Positions 24,391-35,936 of a DNA stretch of 64,000 bases are shown piece after piece. This stretch comes from Circinella umbellata (Eukaryota; Mucoromycota; Mucoromycetes; Mucorales; Lichtheimiaceae), in the NCBI GenBank assembly GCA_025093555.1, contig JAIWNF010000002.1, positions 496,001 to 560,000 on the forward strand, in the 5' to 3' direction. Each line of letters starts with the position of its first letter. Positions within the stretch are counted from its first letter, which is position 1. The position numbers and the translations under genes are program-made. The notes below the pieces were generated by a model. It was not told where the DNA came from. It searched no databases and saw only the letters and a program-made list of their open reading frames with translations.

Positions 24391-25760
24391 CTATAGTAGT
24401 ATGTTAGTATGTTGCGAAAAGAGCAAAAAAAAAAAAAAGGAAGGAATCATGTCCAAAATTGGAAATGAATCCCAAGGCACCGGAACGTTTTCCGAATTTT
24501 TTTTAATAAAAGAATTAACAGATGAAAAAAAAAACGCCGTAAAAAGTTCAAGTTACTGAAAAAGTAAACAGCGTTTTTAATTTTATTACGAGAACAAGCC
24601 AGTCATTGTGGTAAAAAAAAGAAAAGAAAGGGGGGAAGGGTTCACATTACGTGAATAAAATAAAAGTGGTGTCTTTTTTAATTCTGCAAGAAAATTCTGT
24701 AATCACTTGCTTTCTGTTTTAATTTCCCTAAAATCTTCCTAATACGTACTTTGGGTCATGGGTCATGGAGACAATGTCTTTTTGTACATGTACACTAATA
24801 TTCACAATATTGGCCTTTCAGATGATGAAAGACGGATAGCACACAATATCTATAATATCAAGACATTTTATTTAGGCTGCTTTAGTTTTTAACATATAAA
24901 GTTTTTGACAGCAAGTCGTGCTCTGCCGTAATAGTCTCTTTGCGTCCTTGGATAATAGAAGGGGGTGATCATTCATCTAAACACCTGGGGGAAGCTTCTT
25001 TTATTTATCTTTCATTATTATAATCGAATTATTTGATCAATTAGAGATAAATCTTTGAGCCATCAAATCTTTAGAAGCTTTTGCAGTTTTCGGCTTCTCT
25101 TTTATCGTACAAAAAAAATCATGTTTTATAATGTCTATATAGCAACAAAAGTTCATGTAAACACTAGTGCGCGTATGGAATCTAAAGTAAACGGAAACTC
25201 ATCTACGTATTACTAATTTAGTATACCATCATCTATTTTAGCAGTATAATTTGATAAAATATCAAAAGAATAAGTGTTATTTCACATACTCAATGGCTTC
25301 TAATAATATACAAGAGATATGAAAAACAACAAGAATTGCCTTAAATTCTTTCTTTTCTTCCTAGCCTCTGTTTTTTTGTACTCAATATTACGTAAAATTT
25401 CTTGCTTATTATATTTTCTATATTACATAATAGTAGACACATAGTAATACTGGTACACCAAATTGACAATAACAAGAGTACTTTTTATCATGATTAGTAT
25501 AGTTGGTGGTATCCTTCATGCTCTTTGGAATGCTTATTTGGCACTTACTTTCGAGTAACTTCTATCTTAACACTGACAATCTATGTACTAAATCCCATTA
25601 CCTCATATCCAAATCTTATAAACTTCTCACCTTTGAGTTATCTTAACGTCACTTGCTCATCCTTCTTTCTCCTAACAAAAAAAGTCACATATATACTACA
25701 ATAAAAACTGGTATTTTGTAGATTGCTCGCCGCCGTCTCTCTGCCAAGGCTCTCCGTTCG

Positions 25761-26485
25761 TACCGTCACCGCTCGCTATAACGATATACCCCGTGAGACT
25801 AAAAGAGCATCGTTATATCGAATTATCGCTATAACGAATTCTTGATCTGAGCTATAATGGTCGGGTAAAATCCTATCCATATGTACTTGGCCTTATTGGT
25901 ATCGATATGTCTGCAAAAAGAAGAACGCTCTAGAATATTATATTGTTCATACTGTAAATAAGCTATAATAATATGGCGGTTGCTTTTTCTCTTTGCATAG
26001 TTTCTTTTTATTAAATATGTCTTTTCGTATTAGTTCTAATTGAATTAGAACCAGCTCAGCACATATAATTAATGCTGATGGTCTATAGAGAAAAAATGCG
26101 CGTACTTACTAAGACCCAAAAAACTGCTTATTCTTTATAAAGCCATGCCGGATAGTGGGTGGTGGGTTGGGTTCCCACAGTGAACGAAAAGCAAAGCTGG
26201 ATTGTCATAAGGAACGGTTTAAGATAAATTTAATGTTCAGATCATTAAACTCTTGACAAATAAAATTAAAAAATGTCCAGCAACTACTACATATTGTTTA
26301 CTTTTCGAAAATATAACTATATTCTTTGTTCGCTCGATATAACGATATTTTTGCTGGAACCTTATTGGATATCACTATAGAAAGTTAGTGATATTTCCCT
26401 GCTTAATCCTTCTTGGACCCCAAAACCCTATCGTTATATCGAAATATCGTTATATCGAATATCGTTATAGCGAGCGGTGACGGTA
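25761..26485. mobile_element. Non-autonomous Tc1/mariner-pogo-like TIR element (MITE), 725 bp
   Basis: The ends TACCGTCACCGCTCGCTATA at 25761 and its exact reverse complement ending at 26485 form 27-bp terminal inverted repeats (25761-25787 and 26459-26485), counting the TA. TA at each edge matches the target duplication of the Tc1/mariner superfamily, and the CTCGCTATAACGA core resembles pogo/Tigger-type termini. The interior has no transposase frame, so it needs a transposase in trans. Further TATAACGAT-type motifs lie just inside both ends. The perfect termini suggest a fairly recent insertion. Confidence 0.85.
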
Positions 26486-27605
26486 TTCCTTTATTTTTTC
26501 TGCTTTGACTAATCTGTCAACCCTCTCTTCATAAGCTCTGCTCCTTAATTCTTACCTATTTATTACACGCCCAAATCTTCGACGTGTGATTAAATAAAAT
26601 AGGAATCTTTAGTCCCCTCCAAAAAAAATTACTCAAGTATTGTTAGTAGCCATCCTTGTTTCTTCAGACTAAAGATATAGACTCTCAGTACTGTGTTGGC
26701 GTCGTACGTAGTTCGCAACGTAATTGAGCGAAAATTCCAACAAGCTATATAACCCAAGAACTGATATTAAGAGAGACGATGAATCACTAAATCCTTTTTT
26801 TTGACTTTACAAAAATTTAGTATAACTATCTGTTCAGAGCAAATAACTGTATTTTAATATCCTCTCGAATTATCATATTATGTGTACTTCAATAAGGGTG
26901 ATTTATCGACTACGTAGTTGTAGTCCATAGATTTCAGTACGTATACCAGAAAAAGTATCGATAAACAAGAAAAAAAAATACAGAATGTTGCTGGATACTA
27001 AGAGAGATTTATAGGCAACAAATTATTTTCGAGATAAATATGGTTTTTTTTTGAATACAATAATTTCTCGTTAAACCGGTACTCTCGATGTGTGAGCAAT
27101 CTTTATCGGTTTGGTGAAATACCGGTCTAACTTTTGAGACTCAACGAGACGTTATAGAACATACAGAATAATAAACTATGATTAGATTAAGATAAACGAT
27201 ATATATATATATATGTGTGTGTGTGTGTATTTATTTTTCTAATACATAAAAAAGAACAAATTAATGTGTAAATAAGTTTTTCGATGCCTTTAACCGAATA
27301 AATGACAGGTCGTTATAGATAATGTTTTACTAGAGAAAAATATAGATTGTAGTTCTAAATGATAAGAAGCGGGGAACAAGAACAAATTTTGTATTATTCA
27401 TAATACACACAGTGCAAGATAAGATAAAGTTTATTTTGAGGGGTAAATAGGTGTGGTTGATGAGATATCTGTGTACATTTTATTATGTAAAAAAAAAAAA
27501 GAAAAAAAAAACTGGGAAGTATATAATAATAGTATATAATAAAGTGATGGAAAAAGAGGAGATAATAATAAAACAAGTCAAGTTCAGTTAGGCTTTTTGT
27601 TAATC
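26486..27605. other. Gene-free region, right end of repeat island
   Basis: About 1.1 kb of AT-rich DNA with a 7-bp inverted repeat ACCGGTA/TACCGGT (27075-27081, 27120-27126) and an AT/GT microsatellite at 27200-27230. It includes the 3' UTR of the PRA1 gene. No gene is seen. Confidence 0.55.
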
Positions 27606-28524
27606 TTAAACTTGAGCATCAGCACCAAATTCATTATCAAGACCTGGTTCAAGCAATGCAGCATGACCTAAAACAACGATAGCAGCCGCACCTATTATAG
27701 ACATCGTTATATTAAATACAGTAATGTGAGTAAAGCTTTCTTTGTTTATAATAATATATATCATCATCCGCAATATGTTGTCATTTTTCGTTATGTTATT
27801 GTTTTGTCATATGTTGTACAAACAGGTACACATACACAATTAAACGGTTCCTCTTTTTTTTTTCCCTTTAAAACCTTCAACTTACCAATAATCCAGAAAA
27901 CAGCACCCGTTGCACCAGAGAAAAGTAATAAAATTAATGAAGCGCCAGCATAACCAGCATACAGAGAGGAAGGTGAAATACTAGTACCACCAAGAGTCAA
28001 GGGTCCATTCAATCGTGAGATCACATAAAAACCTCCAAAGATGAAAGCAATGGTGAACAATAACATCCAGTTTGTGATTCTTATAATAATCAACCCATTT
28101 TTAATTAGTCTCAAAAAAAATTATTTGGAAACTACAATAATATTAATAATAATACGTACACTGCATAAATAGCAAGACCTAATACGATGAGCAAATAGTT
28201 TGCTCCAAAGTATTGCAAGTTATAACTAAATGAATATATATATATATAAATTAGTATTTTTTATATTTTCATTCATTTTAAAAAATGAACATCAATTGAT
28301 AATACATACTTCCAACGTTTACTAATTTCAGCAAAAGAGGTTGTAAAACTGAATCGATTCTTATCAAAAAAGTCGCCCAGGGGTCGTAAGTTAGATAACT
28401 TTTCTTGTCTGAATTTCTTAATACCTTCTAAAGAAGAACTGAAACGCGACTCTGCTTCTGCAGCCATAGCGTTACCAACATGTTGTGCTGCTGCTCCGGA
28501 AAGAAGGGGTTCTGCTGTACTCAT
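27606..28524 (-). CDS. PRA1: PRA1-type prenylated Rab acceptor (Yip3-like)
   Basis: Four exons, 28310-28524, 28160-28225, 27886-28079 and 27606-27691, give 186 residues. The donor GTACGT at 28159 is chosen because it alone keeps the frame into ITNWMLLF. The family signature RPLGDFFDKNRFSFTTSFAE is followed by the hydrophobic segments YLLIVLGLAIYAV, WMLLFTIAFIFGGFYVI and LYAGYAGASLILLLFSGATG, then GAVFWIIGAAAIVVLGHAAL. This is the usual four-segment hairpin topology of PRA1 proteins. Members sit in ER and Golgi membranes, bind prenylated Rab GTPases and aid vesicle traffic. The length is typical. Confidence 0.9.
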
Positions 28525-29368
28525 ATTGTATTATTATTATTCGTTTGTTTATTTGTTTTTTTCTTCTAAAAAAAAAGTAGAGAAAGAAAAAAAGATACTA
28601 TTTATCAAAAAGAAGCAAAAAAAAGTTAGACCTTGGCAAATTCATTCATTCTTATTTCGCCACTTGGAGACCCTTTTTTTGAGACTCCGTTTTGGGATAG
28701 TGTGGATTTCATCCAAAATGACTTGAAAATTTATGAATAGACTACCAAACATTCTTTATCAATTATTTCTTTCTTTATATATGATAACAAGTTATATAAA
28801 TGAGGGAGTCTATTTAATATATAAAGAATAGTAATAATAATAATAACAATAATAATAATATTACAATAAACCATCTTATATTTTTAGATATTGATAGTTT
28901 AATTAATTGAAATTTTAGCTGACATTTCTTTCATCGCTTTTTTCTTTATTGGTAATATGACTTGTAAGTTCTTGGCTTCACTCTTTTAGACTCCAAGGCT
29001 TGGCAATAAGTTTCACTATTTTTTATATTGCTAGAAATTAATATTGGAAGATAGATTGAATCATTTTATACTTAGCGGTTGAATTAAATGAATGATGGTT
29101 GATTTACCATGAACCTAGAATTAAAGTAATGCATAATATTACTAAAAAGATAATAGAGATAATACATCTATTATGATCCATAATAATATATACATAGTGT
29201 AAACAATGGTAGTCTTTTTGATTGATTCATTATTATTAATAAATAAATAAAATAGAGTGTAAATGAATATGTATATATAAAAAAAAATAACATGCTTTAT
29301 AGATATGTATAACAAAATGAATGAATGTAAAAATGTGGGGATAGAAAGAAAGGGGGAAGTGGGTAAAA
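28525..29368. other. Intergenic region upstream of PRA1
   Basis: 844 bp between two same-strand genes. It holds the PRA1 promoter, an (AAT)n-rich tract at 28830-28862 and the 3' UTR of Rrp17. No gene is seen. Confidence 0.5.
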
Positions 29369-30044
29369 CTAATCGCTATTATTCCAATCATCCATATCTT
29401 CAATGACTGTTACAGTAGTTAATGCTGAAGATGATTTAAATTCTTTAACATCAGGTTCCTTCTTTTCTTGTTCTTTTTCTTCTTCTTTATCTTCACTATC
29501 AGTGAAAACTGTTTCTTCTTCTTGATCATCATTTTCATCATCTGATAATCCAGCTAAATAATAATAAGATTTTTATTAATATCTATATATTCATAACTTA
29601 TAATATTTATATATTTTATTATTATATTACCTTTTAAAGCAGCTTGCATATCAGCTAATCTTTGCTCCATATGTCGTTTCCGTTCTGCTTTAATTGCTGC
29701 TCTATCTTTAATCTTTTCTTGCCGTAACCGTTCTTGCCAATTTTCTTGTGCTTTCTTTTTTCTTTCTACTTTACGTTTATGAAATCCAGTCAAATATTCT
29801 CTATTTTTATATATTTTTTTCAAGTTAATTTCAAAGCTGTTGTTATTGTGTTGAACGATCTGGATCTTTTTTTTTTTTTATTATATGTTTTTTTAAATCG
29901 AAATCTTTACTTTCTAGAATCTGGATCAAATTCAACACGTTCAATAGTTTGTTGCTTTCTTTTCCGTTTCTTTGCATATGCTTTAGATCCTGCTGTAAGA
30001 ATATCCGTATTTTTGACTTTTTTATTATTGTTGACTTTTGGCAT
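29369..30044 (-). CDS. RRP17: rRNA-processing protein Rrp17/NOL12 family
   Basis: Three exons, 29911-30044, 29631-29800 and 29369-29553, give 162 residues. The Nop25/NOL12 core is clear: VEFDPDSRKEYLTGFHKRKV followed by a K/R/E-rich helix (ERKKKAQENWQERLRQEKIK, ERKRHMEQRLADMQAAL). The N terminus is basic (KKRKRKQQ), fitting nucleolar import, and the C terminus is acidic. Yeast Rrp17 is a 5'-3' exonuclease needed for 5' end maturation of 5.8S and 25S rRNA. That role is known for the family and inferred here. Length and exon phase agree with the family. Confidence 0.9.
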
Positions 30045-31289
30045 TTTGCTGAGATTTGGAATTAAAGAATAAAAAGAGTGAAAAAAAAAAAAAAATCAAA
30101 GTATTCGAAACAATTTTTCTTGACGACTGGAAAGGAACGGCGGAACCGGAAAGTCGTTTTCGTTTCACAAGGTAAATGCAGGGTTATCCACTATTAAAGT
30201 TATTGTTAATATCAAAATTCATAACTACATTATATATCATTATCTAGATCGTATTCAACATATATATACAACTAGCGATCATACTCTATTATAATATAAC
30301 AAAATATTGATATTGATATTACATAAGCAACCCAACAAACTTTTCTAATGTGCGTGCTACAGTTGCTATTACCTAAGTAGTGGTAGTTCCTATGTCACTT
30401 GCTTTTGGATTGATGTTCATAATTAAACTTTTTAGCACTACCATATTGTGTTTAGACAGAAAAACACATTAGACATTGAAGTACGTGTTTATAAGCTGAT
30501 TAACACGTCGAAAGATTTACATATCAAAAGAAAATGTAACAATTTGGAGTGTGAATTTGCTATTTAAAACAGCCATTGAACGTGTGCGAGGCTGCTAGTA
30601 ATAAATGCAAGCACTCATTTCATTTATTCAACCAGCAACTACATCTTATTTTTTTCTTGGTACGCTCTTATATAAGCAATTCTCGTAACAAAAATGTTTG
30701 AAATGAGTTCCAAATAATAAAGTAATTTAGTCTTTTTAATAATCATTTTTTCAAATCCACTTTAAAGAATTTGTCACTTAGAATGTTGGTATGAGAGAGA
30801 TGCTGTTGTTAAGGATACGCTTGTTGTTGCCATGATACATACATATGTACTTACAAAAAATATCCAATTTCTTATTTTATTTTTAATGTGTTGTATGTTA
30901 ATTATCTGTTTTTTAAAGAAAAGATTGTCGATAAAACAACAAATTTTAATTTATCGGTCTATAATTTATACACTTCTTCTAGTTTCCAGTGCTGTTAAAT
31001 AATTATTTGAACAATCGATAACTCCTGTGGGGAAAATGTTCGAAGAAGCATATTACCATGAAATCAGTGTTTGATAATAGCAACTTCATCCAAATCAACA
31101 TTATTTATGAGGAACTACATTTAAAAGATTATAATAATTTTTATACAATCCACTCGTTTAACTTTTGAAATGGAGGAATTACTACTAGCCCCAATCAACT
31201 AATCTTTTTTTTTTTTATTTCCAGCAGCTGCTCAGAAACAACTAATACAGTTTTTTTTTTTTTTCTTATATTCCTCAAAATAGTATAAT
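30045..31289. other. Divergent intergenic region
   Basis: 1.2 kb between the divergent starts of the Rrp17 and CCDC25-like genes. It is AT-rich with poly-T tracts at 31206-31217 and 31250-31264. No gene or structured element is recognised. Confidence 0.5.
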
Positions 31290-31735
31290 ATGGTGTTGTA
31301 TTTTCAAAGCAAAGGTACAAACATTTTCATACACACTGGAATTCATACTCATTTATTTTTTATAGTCAATGCTAATATATAATTGATTACATTTAGTTGT
31401 TGACCCTCCAATTACCATTTACATGGGAAAGGACAAGTTTGAAAGTAAGGCTGTCCTTTTTAATTAGATCTTTTAACAAAAAGAATAAGTTTAAACATTT
31501 AACTGACATTCTTAGATCAACCTACGGTCTTTATTTTTTTAAGACGAAGATCTTATTAAATATGGATTTACCGAGGATATTTGGTACATATCTCTTTCTT
31601 AAAATATAAAGTGTAGAGAGATTTTTTTTTCTTACAGTATACAACGTTCTAAACTTTTATAATTTTTTTTTCATGTAGGGTATGTAAAAAGGATATACAA
31701 CAACGCATAAGGAAAAACAGGACTTAAAAAAATAT

Positions 31736-31775
<40 letters not shown>

Positions 31776-32441
31776 AGTTTCACGTTGACAAATTGTCCAG
31801 TGCACATGTTTATGTTCGTTTACAACCAGGACAAACTTGGGATGATATTCCAGAAGCTGTTGTAGAAGATTGTGCACAACTTGTCAAAGCTAATAGTATT
31901 GAAGGTTATTATCATTAAATAAGGTAAATTCATGTACCTCGATTTTACTTATATATCTTTATTTTTAAATAGGCAACAAGAGAAATAATATCACTGTCAT
32001 TTATACACCATGGGATAATCTTAAGAAAACACCTGGTATGGAAACAGGTCAAGTTACTTTTTATAATCATAAAAAGGTTAGACGTGTCCACGTTGAAAGG
32101 CGGATTAATGAAATTGTAAATCGATTGAATAAGACCAAAGAAGTACGAGAAACAGACCTTATGCATGAAAAAATCCAACGTGATAAGGTTGATCGAAAAC
32201 AAGCTAGAGAAAGTGAATTTGCTGAGGTAAAAAAAAAAAAAGAGTAATACATTATTTGTGAATGGATAGATTGAACAAAACTATTTTATATTTACAGAAA
32301 GAAGAAGCACAACGTTTGGCAGCTGAAAAACGAAAAGCTGAAAAGGATATTAATGATATGTTTGATGAAAGTCGAATGCATAGTAACTGGCGAGCACATG
32401 AAGTGGAAGATATTAATGCTGCTGAAGAAGATTTTATGTAA
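31290..32441 (+). CDS. JLP2: CCDC25/Jlp2 family protein (NFACT-R-like domain)
   Basis: Six exons: 31290-31314, 31397-31444, 31544-31583, 31778-31904, 31973-32226 and 32298-32441. Family blocks appear in order: [78 protein letters not shown] and [16 protein letters not shown] charged C-terminal helix ends in EEDFM. The exons sum to 638 nt, one short of a whole frame. The conserved DIWFHVDK needs a G at the exon 3-4 join, but intron 31584-31777 supplies it only if a non-consensus boundary is used (GT...TA or TA...AG). Expected length is 212 residues, against about 208 for human CCDC25. The domain relates to the NFACT-R fold of ribosome-quality-control proteins. Human CCDC25 is also a DNA-trap sensor, which need not apply here. 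Confidence 0.88.
31741..31770. repeat. (TA)n microsatellite beside a splice acceptor
   Basis: Fifteen or so TA units lie a few bases before the irregular acceptor (31771-31777) of the CCDC25-like gene. Such tracts often cause length errors in sequencing and assembly. Confidence 0.9.
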
Positions 32442-33269
32442 AAATAATAATAAAGGCATTTTGCTCTAATATTCTATCATACATGTTAATCCTACTGTTA
32501 ATGTTGTTAGTAAACATCACAAAAAATCACTTTTTTCTTTATATTCATCCTGCTTATAACTCGTGAACGAGTACATCATCACGGGACAAGAACGCGATAT
32601 ATTCTGTGTAACAAAACACCAAAATCCATTTTTATTATTGTTTCATTGATGGTACGTATCCATCCGAAGAATGGAAATAAACATAATAAGCAGCTAAAAA
32701 TGTAATGTTGTTTGCACTTCACACACACACACACACACATACACACACACACAAATATATACATACTATATGATTATCAATACGACAAAAAATGTCGCAC
32801 AATCAGAAAAAGAAGGAAAAAGGCAAACCTAATAAACGAATGGTATTTGATGATACGTATATATTATTATTTTTTTATGTTAGGTATATAGTACGATGGA
32901 TACGTGTGTAAAGTTGACTGCATAGGATATATATATATATATATATGATATGGAAACTCAACCGAAGAACAAAGATAGTCGAATATAGAAAATACATTTT
33001 TTCGATGAAAAAAAAATACAAGGGAAAGTCAAAGTTGTATATAGTTCTAAATGGTCAATGTGGTTTTTATTTTTTATTAGTGGATTGTATATAAATATAG
33101 AAAGAAGGGAAAGGAGGATGATGATATATAACACTTATTATTATTGTTAATTGAAAGAACCAACTTTATACATGAGTTGCTTTTTTTATGATGATGATTA
33201 TGAAAATTTTGATGATGCTGATGATAATGATGAAGATGGGGATAGTGATAGTGATGATTATCGGAATGA
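32442..33269. other. Convergent intergenic region with CA microsatellite
   Basis: 828 bp between the stop codons of the CCDC25-like gene and Vac7. It contains (CA)n at 32719-32753, TA tracts near 32927-32945 and a (GAT)n-rich stretch at 33117-33300 that runs into the Vac7 3' end. The D-rich plus-strand frame at 33151-33369 is an artefact of that stretch. Confidence 0.55.
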
Positions 33270-35612
33270 TTATAGTAATGGTGATGTGAATGATGATGGT
33301 GATAATGATGAAGATGACGATATTGGGGGTGGGTTTTTTATCAACTTTTTACCATCTTTCAGACAATAGCTTTGATCAGGATCTTCAGAAACACCATTTG
33401 TTGGATCAACTCTGGCAACATCACAAATAGCAGCTGACTGTCGATAAAAACTGCCAAATGGAAATGGACGATACTTGAGTACTCCACGAGCAACCAGTCC
33501 ATATTGATAACGGATAATTCGAGACCATCGTTGATTTCCACTTTGATCTGCACCTGGTGATTTTATCCGGATTTGGCTAATAGCTTCAAATCGTCCTTCT
33601 GCAGATAACATAGCTGGAGAAAACAAAAGTGGTTCATCAAATCTGTAAAAACTCCCTAGGTATTCAGCAGGATCCACTCCATGAGGTATGATTGGCGATG
33701 CTGTCTCGTTGTTTCCTCCTCCTCCTCCTCCTCCTCCTCCTCCTCCTCCTTCATAATAATCCAATGGTACTACTTGGCTAAATGCAAACAGACTAATATC
33801 TGCATCTGCTACATGGACAGTCCACCAATTCCAGTTATTTGCCTTGACCCGCAAGTCGAAAATAAGCTCCTTGTCTGATGCTAATACACGACCCATTTCT
33901 ACTGAAATATCAGTCAGTGGTCTAGCACGATATATAGTAAGAAAAACAAGACCTAACAGAGATAGTAATAGACCACATAGAACATTTCGAATAATACTCC
34001 ATGATCTTTTTGTGTTACTACCATTATTATTGCTACGATTGATATGTCGATGGCGACGTTTTAATCGTCGGAATAATAAAGGTGCTGCTTCATCATCACT
34101 ACTATACCCATCGGTTTGATATGCTTCTGGGTATATTCGTTGTCGATTTGTTGTTGTTGATGATGATGGTATTTGATTATGATGATGTTGAGATGATGGT
34201 AATGATGCAGAAGGTGGTGGTAAGCCGAGTAAATGAGGTGGTGTTGTACGCATTGAATGCTTATTATCGTACCATTGATGTGGCTCCCAAGTTTCACTTG
34301 CCTGAAGATTTTTGGGACGATGATCCATAACATTACTACGTAGCTTTGGGCGATGAGGCTGTGATATGCTTTCTTCTTCATCTAATGCAACAGATCCAGC
34401 TTGTTGTTGTTGTTGTTGAGTATGATTATGAGAATGTATTGGTTGTTGTGATTGCTGTCGTGTTAAAGATCGGAAAAGATCACCTAGGAAACTACTTGTT
34501 CTTGACAATGTACTTAAACGACGAGAATCCTGCATAGGTGATGCAGGTGATGAGCGTATTGATTGTGGACGATAGATGAGATCCGAATGGTAAGAAGCAT
34601 GGTCAATAGTCGTACCACCATATGAGTATACGTATTGTTCGTTTTCATCTGAATCTGTATAATTACACAAAATTATGAAACAATATATGAGTTTACTATT
34701 GGATGAAAATAGAAAAAAAAATAATTTCTTGTTGCTCACCTTCAACATTCGAAACAGCGTCAATTAGATTTCGATGAAATACTTCGGCTGGTGTTGCAGT
34801 ACCAGTCATGGGTGGAGGAGGGCGTCGACGCTTTTTTGTTGCATTGCGAGTAACTCGATCTCCCTGGTAGAAAGAAGAAAAAAAAAAAAGAGGAGAAATA
34901 GAAGCGAGAAAGGAGTTTTTTTTAATAATTAAAGTTAATGACATATTATCACCCTTTCAATTCAAAAAAATAAAAAACACTCTTTCCTATTTATGGTGAA
35001 TTAATATTTATTTACCTCGCTTTTAGATTTTGCAGGTTGACGAGTTGGTTTTGTATTCGTTACAGAAAATGTACTTGATGGTGTATGGATACCATTACTT
35101 GAAACAGATGGAGTAATACTATTAGGAGTAACAGTGGGAGGAGAAGAAGGTCGTGGTGGGTGTTGCAATTGTTGTTGTTGTTGCTGTTGTTGAGTTTGTT
35201 GCGGGTCATTATTAATAAGTAATTGTGGTGGAGAAGAATTCGAATTAGGTAGTTGTGGAGAAGACATTTCTTTATGTTCATTAGGTTGCGGATCAAAACG
35301 TGCTTTTTCAACAGTAAGATTACGATCAAAATTCGTCATTGGGAATTCCCGTCGAAGATTTTGAGAATATTTATCTGTATGGATAGTAGCGAATTTAGGC
35401 ATATAAGGTCTCTTTTTAGATTCATCCTGTTGTTGTTGGCGACTAGTGAAATTTCCCTTATCCCCAGTATTTGTATTTGTAGCTGTTTTTATATCTGTTG
35501 TTTCCTCAGCATTACTAACATTGTTCGAAAGAGGTAGGGGAGGAGTATTGTTTTCTGGCATCTCTGGAGAAAGATAAGAATCTTTATCTGATCCGTTCAA
35601 TTGAGCTGACAT
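33270..35612 (-). CDS. VAC7: Vac7-like activator of the Fab1 PI3P 5-kinase
   Basis: Three exons, 35016-35612, 34740-34863 and 33270-34654, give 701 residues. The start MSAQLNG is used because the upstream open stretch lacks an ATG. The long cytosolic N terminus is disordered and Q/S/P-rich. Vac7 hallmarks are TATPAEVFHRNLIDAVSNVE followed by DSDENEQYVY (~218-250), one membrane span (~461-482, VLCGLLLSLLGLVFLTIY) and a lumenal LEA-like domain (RPLTDISVEMGRVLASDKEL, FDLRVKANNWNWWTVHVADA). In yeast, Vac7 sits in the vacuole membrane and stimulates PI(3,5)P2 synthesis by Fab1 with Vac14 and Fig4. A 12-glycine run encoded at 33715-33750 interrupts the lumenal domain. The last ~100 residues are S/P-rich. 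Confidence 0.88.
33715..33750. repeat. (TCC)n trinucleotide repeat inside Vac7
   Basis: About 12 CTC/TCC triplets encode a poly-glycine run on the minus strand, within an otherwise conserved lumenal domain. It keeps the frame and is probably polymorphic in length. Confidence 0.9.
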
Positions 35613-35936
35613 TCGACTAAAAAATACCAAGAACCAACTCAACAAGCCAAAAGAATGGGAGGAAGGAGAATTATAAAGACGAACTCTTTTTTTTAAAAAA
35701 AAAAAGTGGAAAAAAAACTTTTTAATATTTTATATATATATAATTGAGACAAAGAGCGTATGTGCGTGAGAGTCAAATAAAAAAAGAGAGTATATATTTA
35801 TATGTGTGTGTGCCTATATATATATATATAAATATATATATCTATAAGAAAAGAGAAAGTGGAGAAGGTAAATGGAAGAAAGGGAAAAAATTATTTACAA
35901 AAAAGAAAAGGCCCGCATAAAAAAAATAAATAAATT
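35613..35936. other. Intergenic spacer upstream of Vac7
   Basis: 324 bp between the Vac7 start and the stop of the glycosyltransferase-like gene, both minus strand. It is A/T-rich with TATA and GT microsatellite tracts (35740-35850). It must hold the Vac7 promoter. No gene is seen. Confidence 0.5.

Larger units (their letters stand above)
22101..25760. other. Gene-free region with degenerate repeats
   Basis: It begins with a C/T-rich stretch containing (CACTCT)n at 22209-22229. After the repeats at 23230-23760 and 24046-24390 come about 1.3 kb of AT-rich DNA. A short string at 25490-25558 could encode about 22 residues like GGILHALWNA but stops at once. No gene is supported. Confidence 0.6.

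Noticed and set aside
25490..25558. Short string resembling an EamA-type transporter fragment (GGILHALWNAY)
   Set aside because: Only about 22 codons before a stop, with no continuation in any frame, so too little to call a pseudogene.
33151..33369. Aspartate-rich plus-strand frame
   Set aside because: It is the antisense of a (GAT)n stretch at the Vac7 3' end. The minus-strand gene is conserved.
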